Source of the DNA: Prosthecobacter debontii
GTDB lineage: Bacteria; Verrucomicrobiota; Verrucomicrobiia; Verrucomicrobiales; Akkermansiaceae
Assembly: GCA_945869465.1 (NCBI GenBank)
Contig: CAMBPB010000034.1
Span: 1-32,293, forward strand
Length of the DNA stretch: 32,293 nt
Direction of reading: 5' to 3'
A program made the position numbers and the translations under genes. Position 1 is the first letter of the stretch; each line of letters opens with the position of its first letter. This document shows positions 1-9,000 of the stretch, piece by piece. The notes beneath the pieces are model-generated. The model searched no databases. It saw nothing but the letters and a program-made list of their open reading frames with translations, and had not been told where the DNA came from.

Positions 1-67
1 CAGCCGCAGGATGCCATCCGAATGAATTGAAAATCAAACAAAAAATCCGGTTCAGTCGCAAAATCAA

Positions 68-226
68 TCAGAGAATCAACCCGCGCGCTGGCAGTAGCCC
101 GGTTGTCGTGCCTACCGCCGAGATGGACGCGATTGCTCCCGCCATCCCGACCCCGGCACCTGCGACGCCTCCGACCGCTGCTCCGGCGGCTTGTTTGATG
201 GTTTCATGGTCTTTGTGGTTTTTCAT
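68..226 (-). CDS. Small Gly/Ala-rich hydrophobic protein, 52 aa, overlapping the pglX stop
   Basis: The ATG overlaps the pglX TGA in an ATGA arrangement, so it would be translationally coupled to the BREX operon. The protein starts MKNHKDHETIKQAAG. It then has a hydrophobic Gly/Ala/Val stretch (about residues 15-45) with GxxxG-like spacing, which suggests a membrane-inserting or helix-packing segment. It resembles the start of small Gly-rich hydrophobic proteins that I recall as longer (80-100 aa) in other bacteria. It ends abruptly at a TGA after LLPARGLIL, so it may be truncated or frameshifted. No function is assigned. It is the last thing seen before the window edge, where pglZ would be expected in a type 6 BREX locus. 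The ORF is supported by its position and coupling, not by a recognised domain. Confidence 0.5.
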   Translation of the reverse strand: MKNHKDHETIKQAAGAAVGGVAGAGVGMAGAIASISAVGTTTGLLPARGLIL

Positions 227-3200
227 AAGAGCTCATTTTGGTCTTCGGATGGGTTTTTAGGGGCCTTCTTCGCCGCCTTCTTCGCGGCGCGTTTCTTCGG
301 CACCGGAGATTGGATCTCGCAGAGGTCTTCGAGGTTGTGGGCGATGGCTAGGGAGCGGTCGCGCTTGCACTTTTCGCGGACGCGGTCGGGCCAGAGGGTG
401 TGGGCGAGGTGTGCCCAGTCGTAGTCGCCTTTTTCGAGTTTCTGCCAGGTTTCCTTGAGGGTCTTCTGCCACTTGGGGAGGCGGAAGAGTTTCCAGAGCG
501 GGCTGGCGGTGATCTGGACGCCGTCGTTGAGGTTGGGCTTCCAGCGGGGTGCCCAGTGGCTGAGATCGGCGTGGAACTCGCGGAGTTCATCGAGCAGGAT
601 CTCGGCATCGGCGAGTTGCTTGCGCTCGCGGGTGCCGGCTTCTTCGGCGGCGATCATGGTGCGGTAGCGGTGGAGGTCTTTTTCCAGCTCCGCGATCTTC
701 GGTTCCACGAAGTCTTGTAGGCACTTGTAGAGCGTGTCCGCGGTGAGGCGGTGGTAGTAAATCCAGAGCGTGTAGCTGCCGGAGGCGGTGGAGAGCGGCC
801 AGTAGATGGGCGCTTGCCGGCGGCTCTTGGAATAGCGTTTCAGGTGGTCGGCGAAGAAGCCGGCGGGCTTGCGGAAATAGTCGCGCAACGACTTCACGCC
901 GAGGATTTCGCAGGCTTCGTGTTCGATGGCCTCGGCCGTGGGGCCGCCCTCTTGGCCACTCCAGATGATATCGATGACCTCGCGGACGCGGCGCTCGATG
1001 TCCAGCGGATGATTCGGGTCATCCACGAGGATGCCGTCCCACGGGATGCGGACGGGATACGCGGTGGGCACGTCCTCCGGGCGGGCGGGCAAGCCCTGCG
1101 CGTTCTGCAACTGGCCGGGCGGACAGACCGGCAACGGCGCAAACGGGTCGGGCAACTCCGGCGCGGCCTGCTCGCCCGTCGCATACCGGATGTCCCACCG
1201 GCCAAAGGCGCAACCCACGAGATAACTGGCGACCCCGGCAATGACCGTCTGCCGGTCTTCGGTCACTAAATTCTCGTGAATTGCTTCCCCGTAACGCTGA
1301 GCGACGACATCGCTGATTTCGGATATCGCTTGAGCTGAGCTTGTGCCAATTAAAGTCCTTTGCAGGTTCTCGTCCTGTCGTAGTGCTTTGGTCTCGCGCC
1401 ACAGTTGAACGGCGCTCTCGGCAATGGACGATGACACCCGCTCCATACCATCGGCACGCTGCACAATGGCTTTCACGAAAATTGCGCTCGGCTCTTGAAA
1501 TGTGTATGCGCGTTGAATCCCACTGATGATTGAACGCCCACGAGCGACAAAGCTTTCGGTCTCCGCTGGAGTGACTGAGCGAACAGGTAACGAGCCAATC
1601 ATTCCTTCGCTGTAGGAACGCGCCGCGCTATCCAAAGCACCACTCCTGCTGTCGATGATGGTCTGGTAAAGGTCGGAGTTGAGAGCGCACGCTAACCAAA
1701 TCAGGTCGCAGGGGGCATCGCCAACTTGGTGAACTGAATCTGAAAAAATTGCCGAACCTTTGGTGTCAAAAAGACAGCCGGCGTGCATGACGCGAACTGA
1801 CAACCTCGAAGTGGTGCGGGTTGCATACGTCAATCCCGGCCTGAAAGCATACTTGTGAGAGTTCTTCGTGATGAGGCAACTGAACTGAGTCGTCCTTTCC
1901 CGGTAGGTCTGTTGCGCGTTCTTGCCCCAATCCACGACAAGATGCAGGTCATAGTAATAAGGCGCGTAATCTCCGCCCTTTGAATAGGTGAACCATCTTT
2001 GTGAGAGTTCGCTGTTTGGGACTTCCCAGCGCAAACGCACAAAACGGAAGTTATCCCCAGATGCCAGTCCCTGCCGAACTTCAAACCCAGACTCAACGAT
2101 AGGTTTTCCGAGGTCATCCAGCGAGCTGTCCGCTTTGTAGGAAAGCTCCGCGTTACCGGAAGTGAATCGTGCCTGTTGCCTTATCAACCAAGGCCGCGAT
2201 GCGTCCACATGCGAAAGTAGGCCAGAACCTTTATCCTCATGTTGGGTGCAGTCTGCAAAGAGCGTTTCACCGAGTGGGGCTTGATTACCGTTTACCGTGA
2301 GAGCGGCTTCCACGAGGGCATCTAGCACGCCAGACCCAAGGTCGATGAACGATGCCAATTCCTTCTCTTGGAGCATTCGTTTTCGGAAATCCGAAAGCCG
2401 TTTTGAGTAATGAATCGTTCGGTTCGCGATTGCACCAAGCCGGCCGCCATGAGTCATCCTTTCAAACGACATCTGGTAGAATGCTGCGGCGAGGTCGTAG
2501 AAAGATTTGATATAGCCAATCAGGAGATACTCACCCGCTTTTTCGGTGCTGCTTCCAAACGGCGGATTCATCAGCGCCACGTCGTAGCGTTTGCGGCAGA
2601 CATCAATGAAGGCGAAGCCCCGCGCCGCGTCCTCGGCAAAGAGCCGGCGCTGGAAGCCGCCGCCGTTTTCGGCCTGCTCGGCGTAGTCGCGCAGCGCGGC
2701 GTAGATGCGTTCCTCGATGCGCTCCCAGAAGTCGGTGGTCAGGTGTCGGGGGTCGGTGGTCAGGGAAGACACGGCCTGTTCCAGTCCGGTCAGTTCGGGG
2801 GCGGTGGAGAGTTGGTTCAGTTCCGTGGTGGTGAACAGCTCCGGCGGTTTGGTGGCGAGTTTCTGCCACGCGTCGCGGGCGTCCTCGATGGCGCTGCGGA
2901 TTTCTTCCTCGATCTTGAGGAGCGAGCCGGCCTCGCCGGCCAGTTGCATCTTGTCGAAGATGGCCTCCAGCAGCCGCAGGCAGACGGCGCGTTCCGCCGC
3001 CGGGAATTCGCGCTCGACGAATTCGCGGAGCAGCTCCTTCTCGCCGGGCATGGGCTCGGCGCAGACGATGTTCGAGCGTTTGATGGCCGGGCGCTCCGCC
3101 GGCTTGAGGCCGAGCCGCTGCCACGCCTTCTGCGCCCGCAGCCAGAGGGAGAGGCCGGCGATCTGGGCGCAGCGCGGGTCGATGTCGATGCCGTGGAGGT

Positions 3201-4440
3201 TATGCTCGATGATCAGGCGGGGGACTTGGCGAAGGAAGGATTCCTTCGACTGAAAGGATGAAGTGTGAAGGATGAAGGATGAAAACTGCGGGTAGGCGGC
3301 TTCCAGTTCCTGGATGCTTCTGCCTTTCGCCTTGATCCTTTCCGCCATCTCCCAGGCTTCGTCGTAGATGACCTCGAAGAGGTCGAAGGCGTAGAGGCCG
3401 AAGTGCATCGAGCCGCAGGCGGGATCGAGCATGAGGATGGAGCGCGGGTCTTTGAGCGGGCGGTGGGGGATGTGGACGGGCTGCTTGAGCAGGTCTTCCT
3501 GGGAAAGGTTATCTGGTTTGGCCTCTCCATCGAGGGGTGCGGTTTCACCGGGTTGGAGAAAGATTTCGGTGGGTCGGCGAACGAGGTAGCGGCACTGCTC
3601 CTTGAGCTTGGTGCCGCTCTGCGTCATTTCATACCAGATGCGGCCGAGCGTGTTGTCGGTGAGGAACTCGACGACATAGCGCGGGGTGAAGAACTGGTTG
3701 CGCACGGCAAGTTCGCGGCTGTTGCGCGGCGCGGAGGATTCCTCGCGCATCTTCTTCCGTTCGGCCTGGTCGTTGTAGTATTGGTAGATCCAGCCGATGG
3801 TTTCGTCCTCGCTCCAAATGGCATTGAATTCATCCGGAGAAATTACCTCGCGGGCCATGGCGGTGCCGGTTCCACCTAGTTCCTTGAGCACGGCTTCCAG
3901 GGCATCCTTCCCAGGGAACAACAGGCCGGCGGGGTCCCAGCGGCTGAAGAGGACGCCGAGGTCGATGGCGAGTTCGTCGTAGATGACGAGGAGATAGGCG
4001 CGGTAGGCTTGCCAAGTATCGCCAAAGGCGCTGCCGGCGGTTTGCTGGAAGAGCTGGAATCCTTCCGACTGGAGGCCATGGCGCACGCACTCAAGCACGA
4101 TCCCCCGCTCCTCCGCCATGCGCAGGGCGGCGAGGCGGTTGAGCACCGTGAATGCCTGCTCGCGGTTGATGCGCCCCACAGATTCCTTGCGCGCGTCCGA
4201 CTCCTTTTTTCCTTGGGCGGTGAGGCCGGCGGTGAGGTGGTCGAGACGGTCGCGCAGGAGGCGGGCGACTTGCATTTCCTCATCGGGCAAGTGGGCCAGT
4301 GTCTCAAACGGCGCGACGCTGCCGTCGTCATTGATGCCAAATATCTCGCGACGCTGGGCGGCGAACTCCTCGTCGAGGATCTTGCGGCAGGCACTGACGG
4401 TGCGCTGGAGCAGGTTGCGGGTTTTTTGGTCGAAGGACAT
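223..4440 (-). CDS. pglX: BREX adenine-specific DNA methyltransferase PglX
   Basis: This 1405-aa protein has the N6-adenine methyltransferase layout. An N-terminal helical region leads to NQFFTPRYVVEFL (about 245-260). The SAM-binding motif DPACGS is near residue 337 and the catalytic NPPF near 623. A long target-recognition and C-terminal region follows. In BREX, PglX methylates a non-palindromic host motif; the mark spares host DNA while phage DNA replication is blocked. It starts at the ATG 77 nt downstream of the doc-like gene and ends overlapping the small ORF. Two low-complexity repeat tracts lie in frame inside it (about 2731-2764 and 3252-3287). The C-terminus is a Lys/Ala-rich tail (KKRAAKKAAKKAPK), reminiscent of histone H1 and possibly a non-specific DNA-binding extension. 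The reading frame is intact and both catalytic motifs are present. Confidence 0.93.
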   Translation of the reverse strand: MSFDQKTRNLLQRTVSACRKILDEEFAAQRREIFGINDDGSVAPFETLAHLPDEEMQVARLLRDRLDHLTAGLTAQGKKESDARKESVGRINREQAFTVLNRLAALRMAEERGIVLECVRHGLQSEGFQLFQQTAGSAFGDTWQAYRAYLLVIYDELAIDLGVLFSRWDPAGLLFPGKDALEAVLKELGGTGTAMAREVISPDEFNAIWSEDETIGWIYQYYNDQAERKKMREESSAPRNSRELAVRNQFFTPRYVVEFLTDNTLGRIWYEMTQSGTKLKEQCRYLVRRPTEIFLQPGETAPLDGEAKPDNLSQEDLLKQPVHIPHRPLKDPRSILMLDPACGSMHFGLYAFDLFEVIYDEAWEMAERIKAKGRSIQELEAAYPQFSSFILHTSSFQSKESFLRQVPRLIIEHNLHGIDIDPRCAQIAGLSLWLRAQKAWQRLGLKPAERPAIKRSNIVCAEPMPGEKELLREFVEREFPAAERAVCLRLLEAIFDKMQLAGEAGSLLKIEEEIRSAIEDARDAWQKLATKPPELFTTTELNQLSTAPELTGLEQAVSSLTTDPRHLTTDFWERIEERIYAALRDYAEQAENGGGFQRRLFAEDAARGFAFIDVCRKRYDVALMNPPFGSSTEKAGEYLLIGYIKSFYDLAAAFYQMSFERMTHGGRLGAIANRTIHYSKRLSDFRKRMLQEKELASFIDLGSGVLDALVEAALTVNGNQAPLGETLFADCTQHEDKGSGLLSHVDASRPWLIRQQARFTSGNAELSYKADSSLDDLGKPIVESGFEVRQGLASGDNFRFVRLRWEVPNSELSQRWFTYSKGGDYAPYYYDLHLVVDWGKNAQQTYRERTTQFSCLITKNSHKYAFRPGLTYATRTTSRLSVRVMHAGCLFDTKGSAIFSDSVHQVGDAPCDLIWLACALNSDLYQTIIDSRSGALDSAARSYSEGMIGSLPVRSVTPAETESFVARGRSIISGIQRAYTFQEPSAIFVKAIVQRADGMERVSSSIAESAVQLWRETKALRQDENLQRTLIGTSSAQAISEISDVVAQRYGEAIHENLVTEDRQTVIAGVASYLVGCAFGRWDIRYATGEQAAPELPDPFAPLPVCPPGQLQNAQGLPARPEDVPTAYPVRIPWDGILVDDPNHPLDIERRVREVIDIIWSGQEGGPTAEAIEHEACEILGVKSLRDYFRKPAGFFADHLKRYSKSRRQAPIYWPLSTASGSYTLWIYYHRLTADTLYKCLQDFVEPKIAELEKDLHRYRTMIAAEEAGTRERKQLADAEILLDELREFHADLSHWAPRWKPNLNDGVQITASPLWKLFRLPKWQKTLKETWQKLEKGDYDWAHLAHTLWPDRVREKCKRDRSLAIAHNLEDLCEIQSPVPKKRAAKKAAKKAPKNPSEDQNELL
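2731..2764. repeat. Imperfect tandem repeat inside pglX
   Basis: The 13-mer GTCGGTGGTCAGG occurs at 2731-2743 and again at 2752-2764, separated by 8 nt of related G/T-rich sequence. In pglX it encodes the TTDPRHLTTD segment, with the amino-acid unit LTTD repeated. It looks like a simple-sequence insertion tolerated in a surface loop. Confidence 0.55.
3252..3287. repeat. GGATGAA-type heptamer-like repeat inside pglX
   Basis: The units GGATGAA, GTGTGAA, GGATGAA and GGATGAA follow one another at about 3252-3287. The reading frame of pglX is kept and gives a Ser/Phe-rich segment (SSFILHTSSFQS) just after the SAM-binding region. The phase of seven resembles the short tandem repeat families scattered through some bacterial genomes. 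Confidence 0.5.
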
Positions 4441-4443
4441 TTG

Positions 4444-4477
4444 AAGAAGTGGAAAGTGGAAAGCTGAAAGCTGAGAT
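4444..4477. repeat. GAAAGTG/GAAAGCT heptamer repeat in the doc-pglX spacer
   Basis: Heptamer-like units GTGGAAA, GTGGAAA, GCTGAAA, GCTGAGA run through the 77-nt gap between the Doc-like gene and the pglX ATG. No good ribosome binding site is visible upstream of pglX, so this tract may have displaced or altered the original leader. It is the third such repeat in this operon. Confidence 0.5.
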
Positions 4478-4517
4478 GGGAGAATTGGTCGGTGAGTCGT
4501 GAAGAAGTTTGCTGATT

Positions 4518-4979
4518 TCAGGAGAAACCGTCCTCTCCGGCCGGGATACCGTCGGATATGGCGTGGTAGATTTCGAGTTTGAGTGATTCGTCGTCTTCGT
4601 CTTCATTCAAGACGGCGATGATCCAGCGCCCGAGCAGGTCTTTGGAAATGTTTCCCGCCGCCACGTGGTAGCTGATGTTTTCTGCCTCGCGAATGAAGCG
4701 GCCGACGCGAAGATACCCGTTCATGAGAAGCATCTGCGCAGACAGGCTGATAGCGATGCGTTTGTTACCGTCCTGAAAGCAATGGAACTTGCAGGCGCTG
4801 TGAAAGAGGTGAGTCAGTTTGTCCTCGAATGTGGGGTAGTAATCGTCGTTCTGGATGTGCTCAAGCACGCTGGCGAGTTTGTCGATTTCCAACAGACCCA
4901 GTGTCCCGCCTCCGCTCTTCTCCACGGTGAGGCCGTGAGTATCGATGGCGTTTTCAATGCTGAGGTAGCGGTAAGTCAT
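4518..4979 (-). CDS. doc: Doc-like (Fic superfamily) toxin
   Basis: This 153-aa protein carries HCFQDGNKR at residues 66-74, matching the Doc signature HxFx(D/N)(A/G)NKR. Full Fic AMPylators have HPFxxGNGR. Phage P1 Doc, with NKR, phosphorylates EF-Tu and stops translation, so a growth-arrest role is likely. The N-terminal TVEKSGGGTLGLLE segment also fits the family. The ATG shares one base with the TAA of the upstream DNA-binding gene (TAATG), so the two are translationally coupled, as expected for a toxin-antitoxin pair. The length is close to family norms (about 125-150 aa) and the frame is intact. It sits between brxC and pglX in the BREX operon. The Doc assignment is strong. Its toxicity and link to BREX activity are inferred. 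Confidence 0.88.
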   Translation of the reverse strand: MTYRYLSIENAIDTHGLTVEKSGGGTLGLLEIDKLASVLEHIQNDDYYPTFEDKLTHLFHSACKFHCFQDGNKRIAISLSAQMLLMNGYLRVGRFIREAENISYHVAAGNISKDLLGRWIIAVLNEDEDDESLKLEIYHAISDGIPAGEDGFS

Positions 4980-6004
4980 TACTCGCGTTCCTTGAGTCGT
5001 TTCATCACGTCCTTGGCTTCCTCTAAACGGTCTGCCAACTCCATGCTCTTTTCCCCGATGAAGCGCTCGAACTCGCTTGGGGCCAGCGGCGTCACGTAAT
5101 CCTTGAGCTGAAAGTGCAGGGCATCCCGGAAGGCGAGGTCGCGGCTGGCCATTTTGTTGCGGGCTTTTTCAATCAGGGGCTTCAACAAGGGTTGGACCTC
5201 GAATTGCTTGAACAGCAAATCGGTTTCGAATGCGGTGAGTATTCTTCCCAGTTCAGTGGACTTCGCTCTGAGCATATCGGCGAAACCACACTCGTAGGAG
5301 GCGATCAGGTCGAGAACCTCCGAGTAGAAAGTGCCACGCACTTCGTCTTTCTCCTCCAGGCGGAGGATTTTTCGGTATTCTTTCGATTTTTCCCGGAAAA
5401 TGCTCACGTAGATTTTGTCCGTATAGACGGCGTATTTGAAATTGCCCATGGCCACGCAGTCCTTGAGGGCATCGGTGAATTGCTTGCGGTAATTGTCCTC
5501 GATGAAGGCGGAGTGGATGAAATCCTCGTCCCGCTGATTGATGTATTTGGTGCCCCCGCCGGTTCGGGCGTTGATGGTATCGATGACGACATCGAGGATC
5601 ATCTGGCGCACCAAGGCCGCTCGGTGACTCTCGGTCATGAGCATCGCCAGATTCAGGAATGCCCGTATGTCGAAGACGCCCAGCTGGGGTGTTTTGGAGA
5701 TGTTAACGAAATCTGCTTCGTGAACATCCAGAGCCTTAATCGCCAACTTCATGGTTTTCAGTCGATTACCCTTCAAAACCACATAGCCGTTGCGGGCCAG
5801 TTCCGGGCCGAATTTTTCCAAATAATTGTCCACAGTCCGGGGAGTCACCTCAAAAAATGCGGCGACCTGCTCCTTTAGGACCACGGTTTTCCCTTCGAAT
5901 GGAATACCCTGAATACCTGCTGCCTTCTCAATTTCAGTGAGGGCGTAGCGGTTGTTTAGGATGTTCTGACGATCGATCTCCGAAGTGGTGAGGTCTTTGC
6001 TCAT
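4979..6004 (-). CDS. DNA-binding protein paired with Doc (putative antitoxin/regulator)
   Basis: This 341-aa protein resembles the DNA-binding proteins often encoded just upstream of death-on-curing toxins (RhuM-like neighbourhoods). A helix-turn-helix-like segment is visible at about residues 43-68 (VVLKEQVAAFFEVTPRTVD). The conserved KTPQLGVFDIRAFLN and GGGTKYINQRD blocks follow, with a charged C-terminal helix (EEAKDVMKRLKERE). I chose the ATG at 6004 because similarity begins there; upstream in-frame sequence is shadow coding of brxC. The start lies 46 nt after the brxC stop, and the stop overlaps the toxin ATG by one base. The role is inferred: antitoxin and/or autorepressor. It is not the small Phd antitoxin normally paired with Doc, so the mode of neutralisation is open. 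Confidence 0.8.
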   Translation of the reverse strand: MSKDLTTSEIDRQNILNNRYALTEIEKAAGIQGIPFEGKTVVLKEQVAAFFEVTPRTVDNYLEKFGPELARNGYVVLKGNRLKTMKLAIKALDVHEADFVNISKTPQLGVFDIRAFLNLAMLMTESHRAALVRQMILDVVIDTINARTGGGTKYINQRDEDFIHSAFIEDNYRKQFTDALKDCVAMGNFKYAVYTDKIYVSIFREKSKEYRKILRLEEKDEVRGTFYSEVLDLIASYECGFADMLRAKSTELGRILTAFETDLLFKQFEVQPLLKPLIEKARNKMASRDLAFRDALHFQLKDYVTPLAPSEFERFIGEKSMELADRLEEAKDVMKRLKERE

Positions 6005-6050
6005 GATGAAGCTGAATAATAATGGGTGAGCATATCGGGTAAGCCTAGAA

Positions 6051-9000
6051 TCAGTCGAGGTCGATGGAGACTTCGGTGGCTGTCTCGGATTTGAGGTAGT
6101 TGAGGCCGGTGGTGAGTGCTCCGATGGCGGTTTCCAGCGCATCTTGATCCGCAGGGGCATAGCGGCGGCGGACTCGAATCTTCATCGGGATGGGAGTGGC
6201 TTTTTTGCCATCATTGACCTCCGTGCCACTGGGTGCGGGGGCGGGAGGAAGGTTCTTTTCCTCATTGCGCTTGCGGTTCCGTTCGACTACCGCGCTGCGG
6301 ATTTGGTTGAGGTTGGCATCCAGTTCCATGCGGCGGTTGAGCAGCTGGCGGATGCCGGCGATGTCGGTGGCTTCCGGCAGGGTAGTTCCGTCGAGTTGGC
6401 TGGAGAACTCCGAGCGGTCGTCGGCCGGCAGCTCCACCCATTCCGGCAGGTTGGTGATGGCCTCGCGCTGGGCGTCGAGGTGGGTTGCAATTTCCTCACC
6501 CAGCCCCGCGGCGGCGGCTTTTACCTGTTCGCGGAGGGCGGTTTGACGGGTGCGGATGTCGGATGCGACCGTGTAGAAATCCTCACGTCCGAGGAACTCA
6601 CCCAGCTCATCGCGCAGGATGGCCGTGGACCCTGTCAGTTTTTCGAGGATGCCCACTTTCGGCAACGAGGCGATGGCGGTGGCGAGTGTGGCAGCTTCCG
6701 CGGCATCGGTGCCAAGGTCGTTTTCGAGTGCCTTGCGGACATCGCGGGCCCAGGCGAGATCATCCACTAACAAGGATTCCTCCGCGCCGAGGGCGACGGG
6801 AGCATCGGAGGCATCGCGGTCGAGAACTTCCGAGAGCCGCTTGGAGAGTGACTGGGCACGCAGCGACCCGGGCAGGCTTGACGAGGTCAGCTCAACGGCC
6901 AGTGAGGCGTATTCATTGCGGAAGGCAGGGAAGTGCTTGAGCACCGCCTGGCTGATCCGCGGAGCCATCGGCAGGACCTTTTCCCCGGTCAGGTCGAGCA
7001 GGCGCTTGGCGGCACGGTTGAGGGTTTCCTGGGGGATCTGTTTGTCGTTGGTGGCGACATCGATCTTGGCGAAGGTGGCGTTGTTCTTGAGCGCCTCGAT
7101 GGCCTTGGGGCCGACGGCTTCGAGCCATTGGTTGCCGACCTTGATGCGGATGGCCTGGGAGATGAAAAGCCCGGCGACCAGATAGCGGGTGGTGTCCTTG
7201 AACCAACCGTATTGGGCACGGTTAAAATCATCGAGCAGCTTGCGGCCGTCCACTTCACCTTTGGTCCGCAGATAGTCGAGAAGCGAGACCAACGCCGGGT
7301 GGTCGATGCGGATCTTGGTGGCAGCGCCGGCCTTGTCCACGATGCCGAGGGGATCGATGGCGGAGGGCACCGCGGAGAGATCCGGTGCCAGCAGGAGTTT
7401 CTCGGCGATGTTGGTGTCGAGGTTCTGCGAGGCCTGCTTGTAGAATGGAAAAACCTCTGCGGCGACGTGGCTGAGCTGGCTGTTGCAGGCGATGCGCAAT
7501 TCGGAGCCGCGAATGGCCACCGCGGTGTTGGTGCCACGGAAGACGAAGGAGCCTTTCAAAAACGCATTCTGGAGGATGGTGTCGAGGTCGCGTTTCAAGA
7601 TCTCCGCGCGGCTCTTCTGGGCGATGATGAATTGCGAGACTTCCTTCTCCGCCGCCTCGGTGCGGTGGCGGCGATGGATTTCCTCACACCGATAGATGCG
7701 GGTGATTGTGTCGCGGATTTCACGGGTGTCCTCGCCGACCAGGAAGAGGACATTTTTGTTCGCCGGGACACGCGAGTCGTTCAGACGGTCCTTGATTTTG
7801 TTGGAAATCTCAGAGGCGGGGGCAAGCTCCAGGTGGAGCTCCACGTCTTCCTTCGAGTGCGTAACGGCCACGGGCATGGTGCCATGGAGCAGCTTGACCT
7901 GTGCCTTGACGTTCTTGCTGTTCTCCAACCGTGCCGCCGGCTCGGGCGAGAAGATCTGGTCCCGGAGGATTTCGTTCAGGATGGTCAGTTGGTCGTTTGA
8001 CGACGGAACAAGCGAACCTTGGTCAATGAGGATCTGGGCGACGGCTTCGCTCATGAAACGCAGGGAGCCATCCACCAGTTCGAGCGGAAGCTCCTTGTCG
8101 TCGCACATTTCAATGGCGGCCTTGTCCACGGATTCAGCCAAGGGTGTGGCGTCGGCGGACGGGTGCAGCATGGCCGCGACATTTTGCGAACTAACCGGGA
8201 AGCCTTCGACGAGTTGGAGGACGGCGACGGTCTTGGCGATGCGGTGATGGAGTGAGCCGGGACCATAGGCTGTGGCGACTTTGGCGACGGCTTCGACCAA
8301 GGGCCGGTTCGCGCGCTCGATGTCGGCGCGGAGGGTGTCGAAGAAAATGTCGGCTGTGGCGAGGGTGCCCACGGGCAGGTCTGCGAGGTGAATGCCGGAT
8401 TGGGCACCCTTCATATCGACCAGCACGTCCTGGATCACCTTGAGCGTGGAGCGCAGGCCGATGCCGCCGGTGGACCGGGCAAGGCTGCGGAGCAATTCCA
8501 TCAGGATGTTGAAGTGCTGCGGCAGGAACGGATAGAGGCGGGAGAACTCATCGCCATCCAGATGGGTTTGGATGTGTTTGGTGTTCTTGAGCTGGGTGGC
8601 GGCGGTGATGGCCCCGGAGTGCTCGCTGAAGAGTTTCTTGAGCAGCTGGATGGCCTCGGGAGATTTCTTGAGCAGCCGGCGGTAGGTGATTTCCCGGATG
8701 TCGGTGGACTCGATGTCAATGCGTAGTGGATCCGGGTAGCGATCCTTGAGTTTGAAGAGCGGGCCGGCCATCGGCAGCGTCTGCTGGGCAGTGGCGATAA
8801 TCCATGCCTGACCTTGACCGATATTCTTGAGGTTTTCGGCGAAGCCTTGGAGGTTGAGGATGAGGCGGTTGGTGCCCTCGATGAATTGGCCCACTTCGTC
8901 GAGGATGAAGAGGACGCGGCGGTTGCCGGTGCGGCGCTCGATGAGTGAGAGCATTTGCTTGAGCCGCTCGTCCTCGCCGTAGATGGAATCCACCTTGGTG

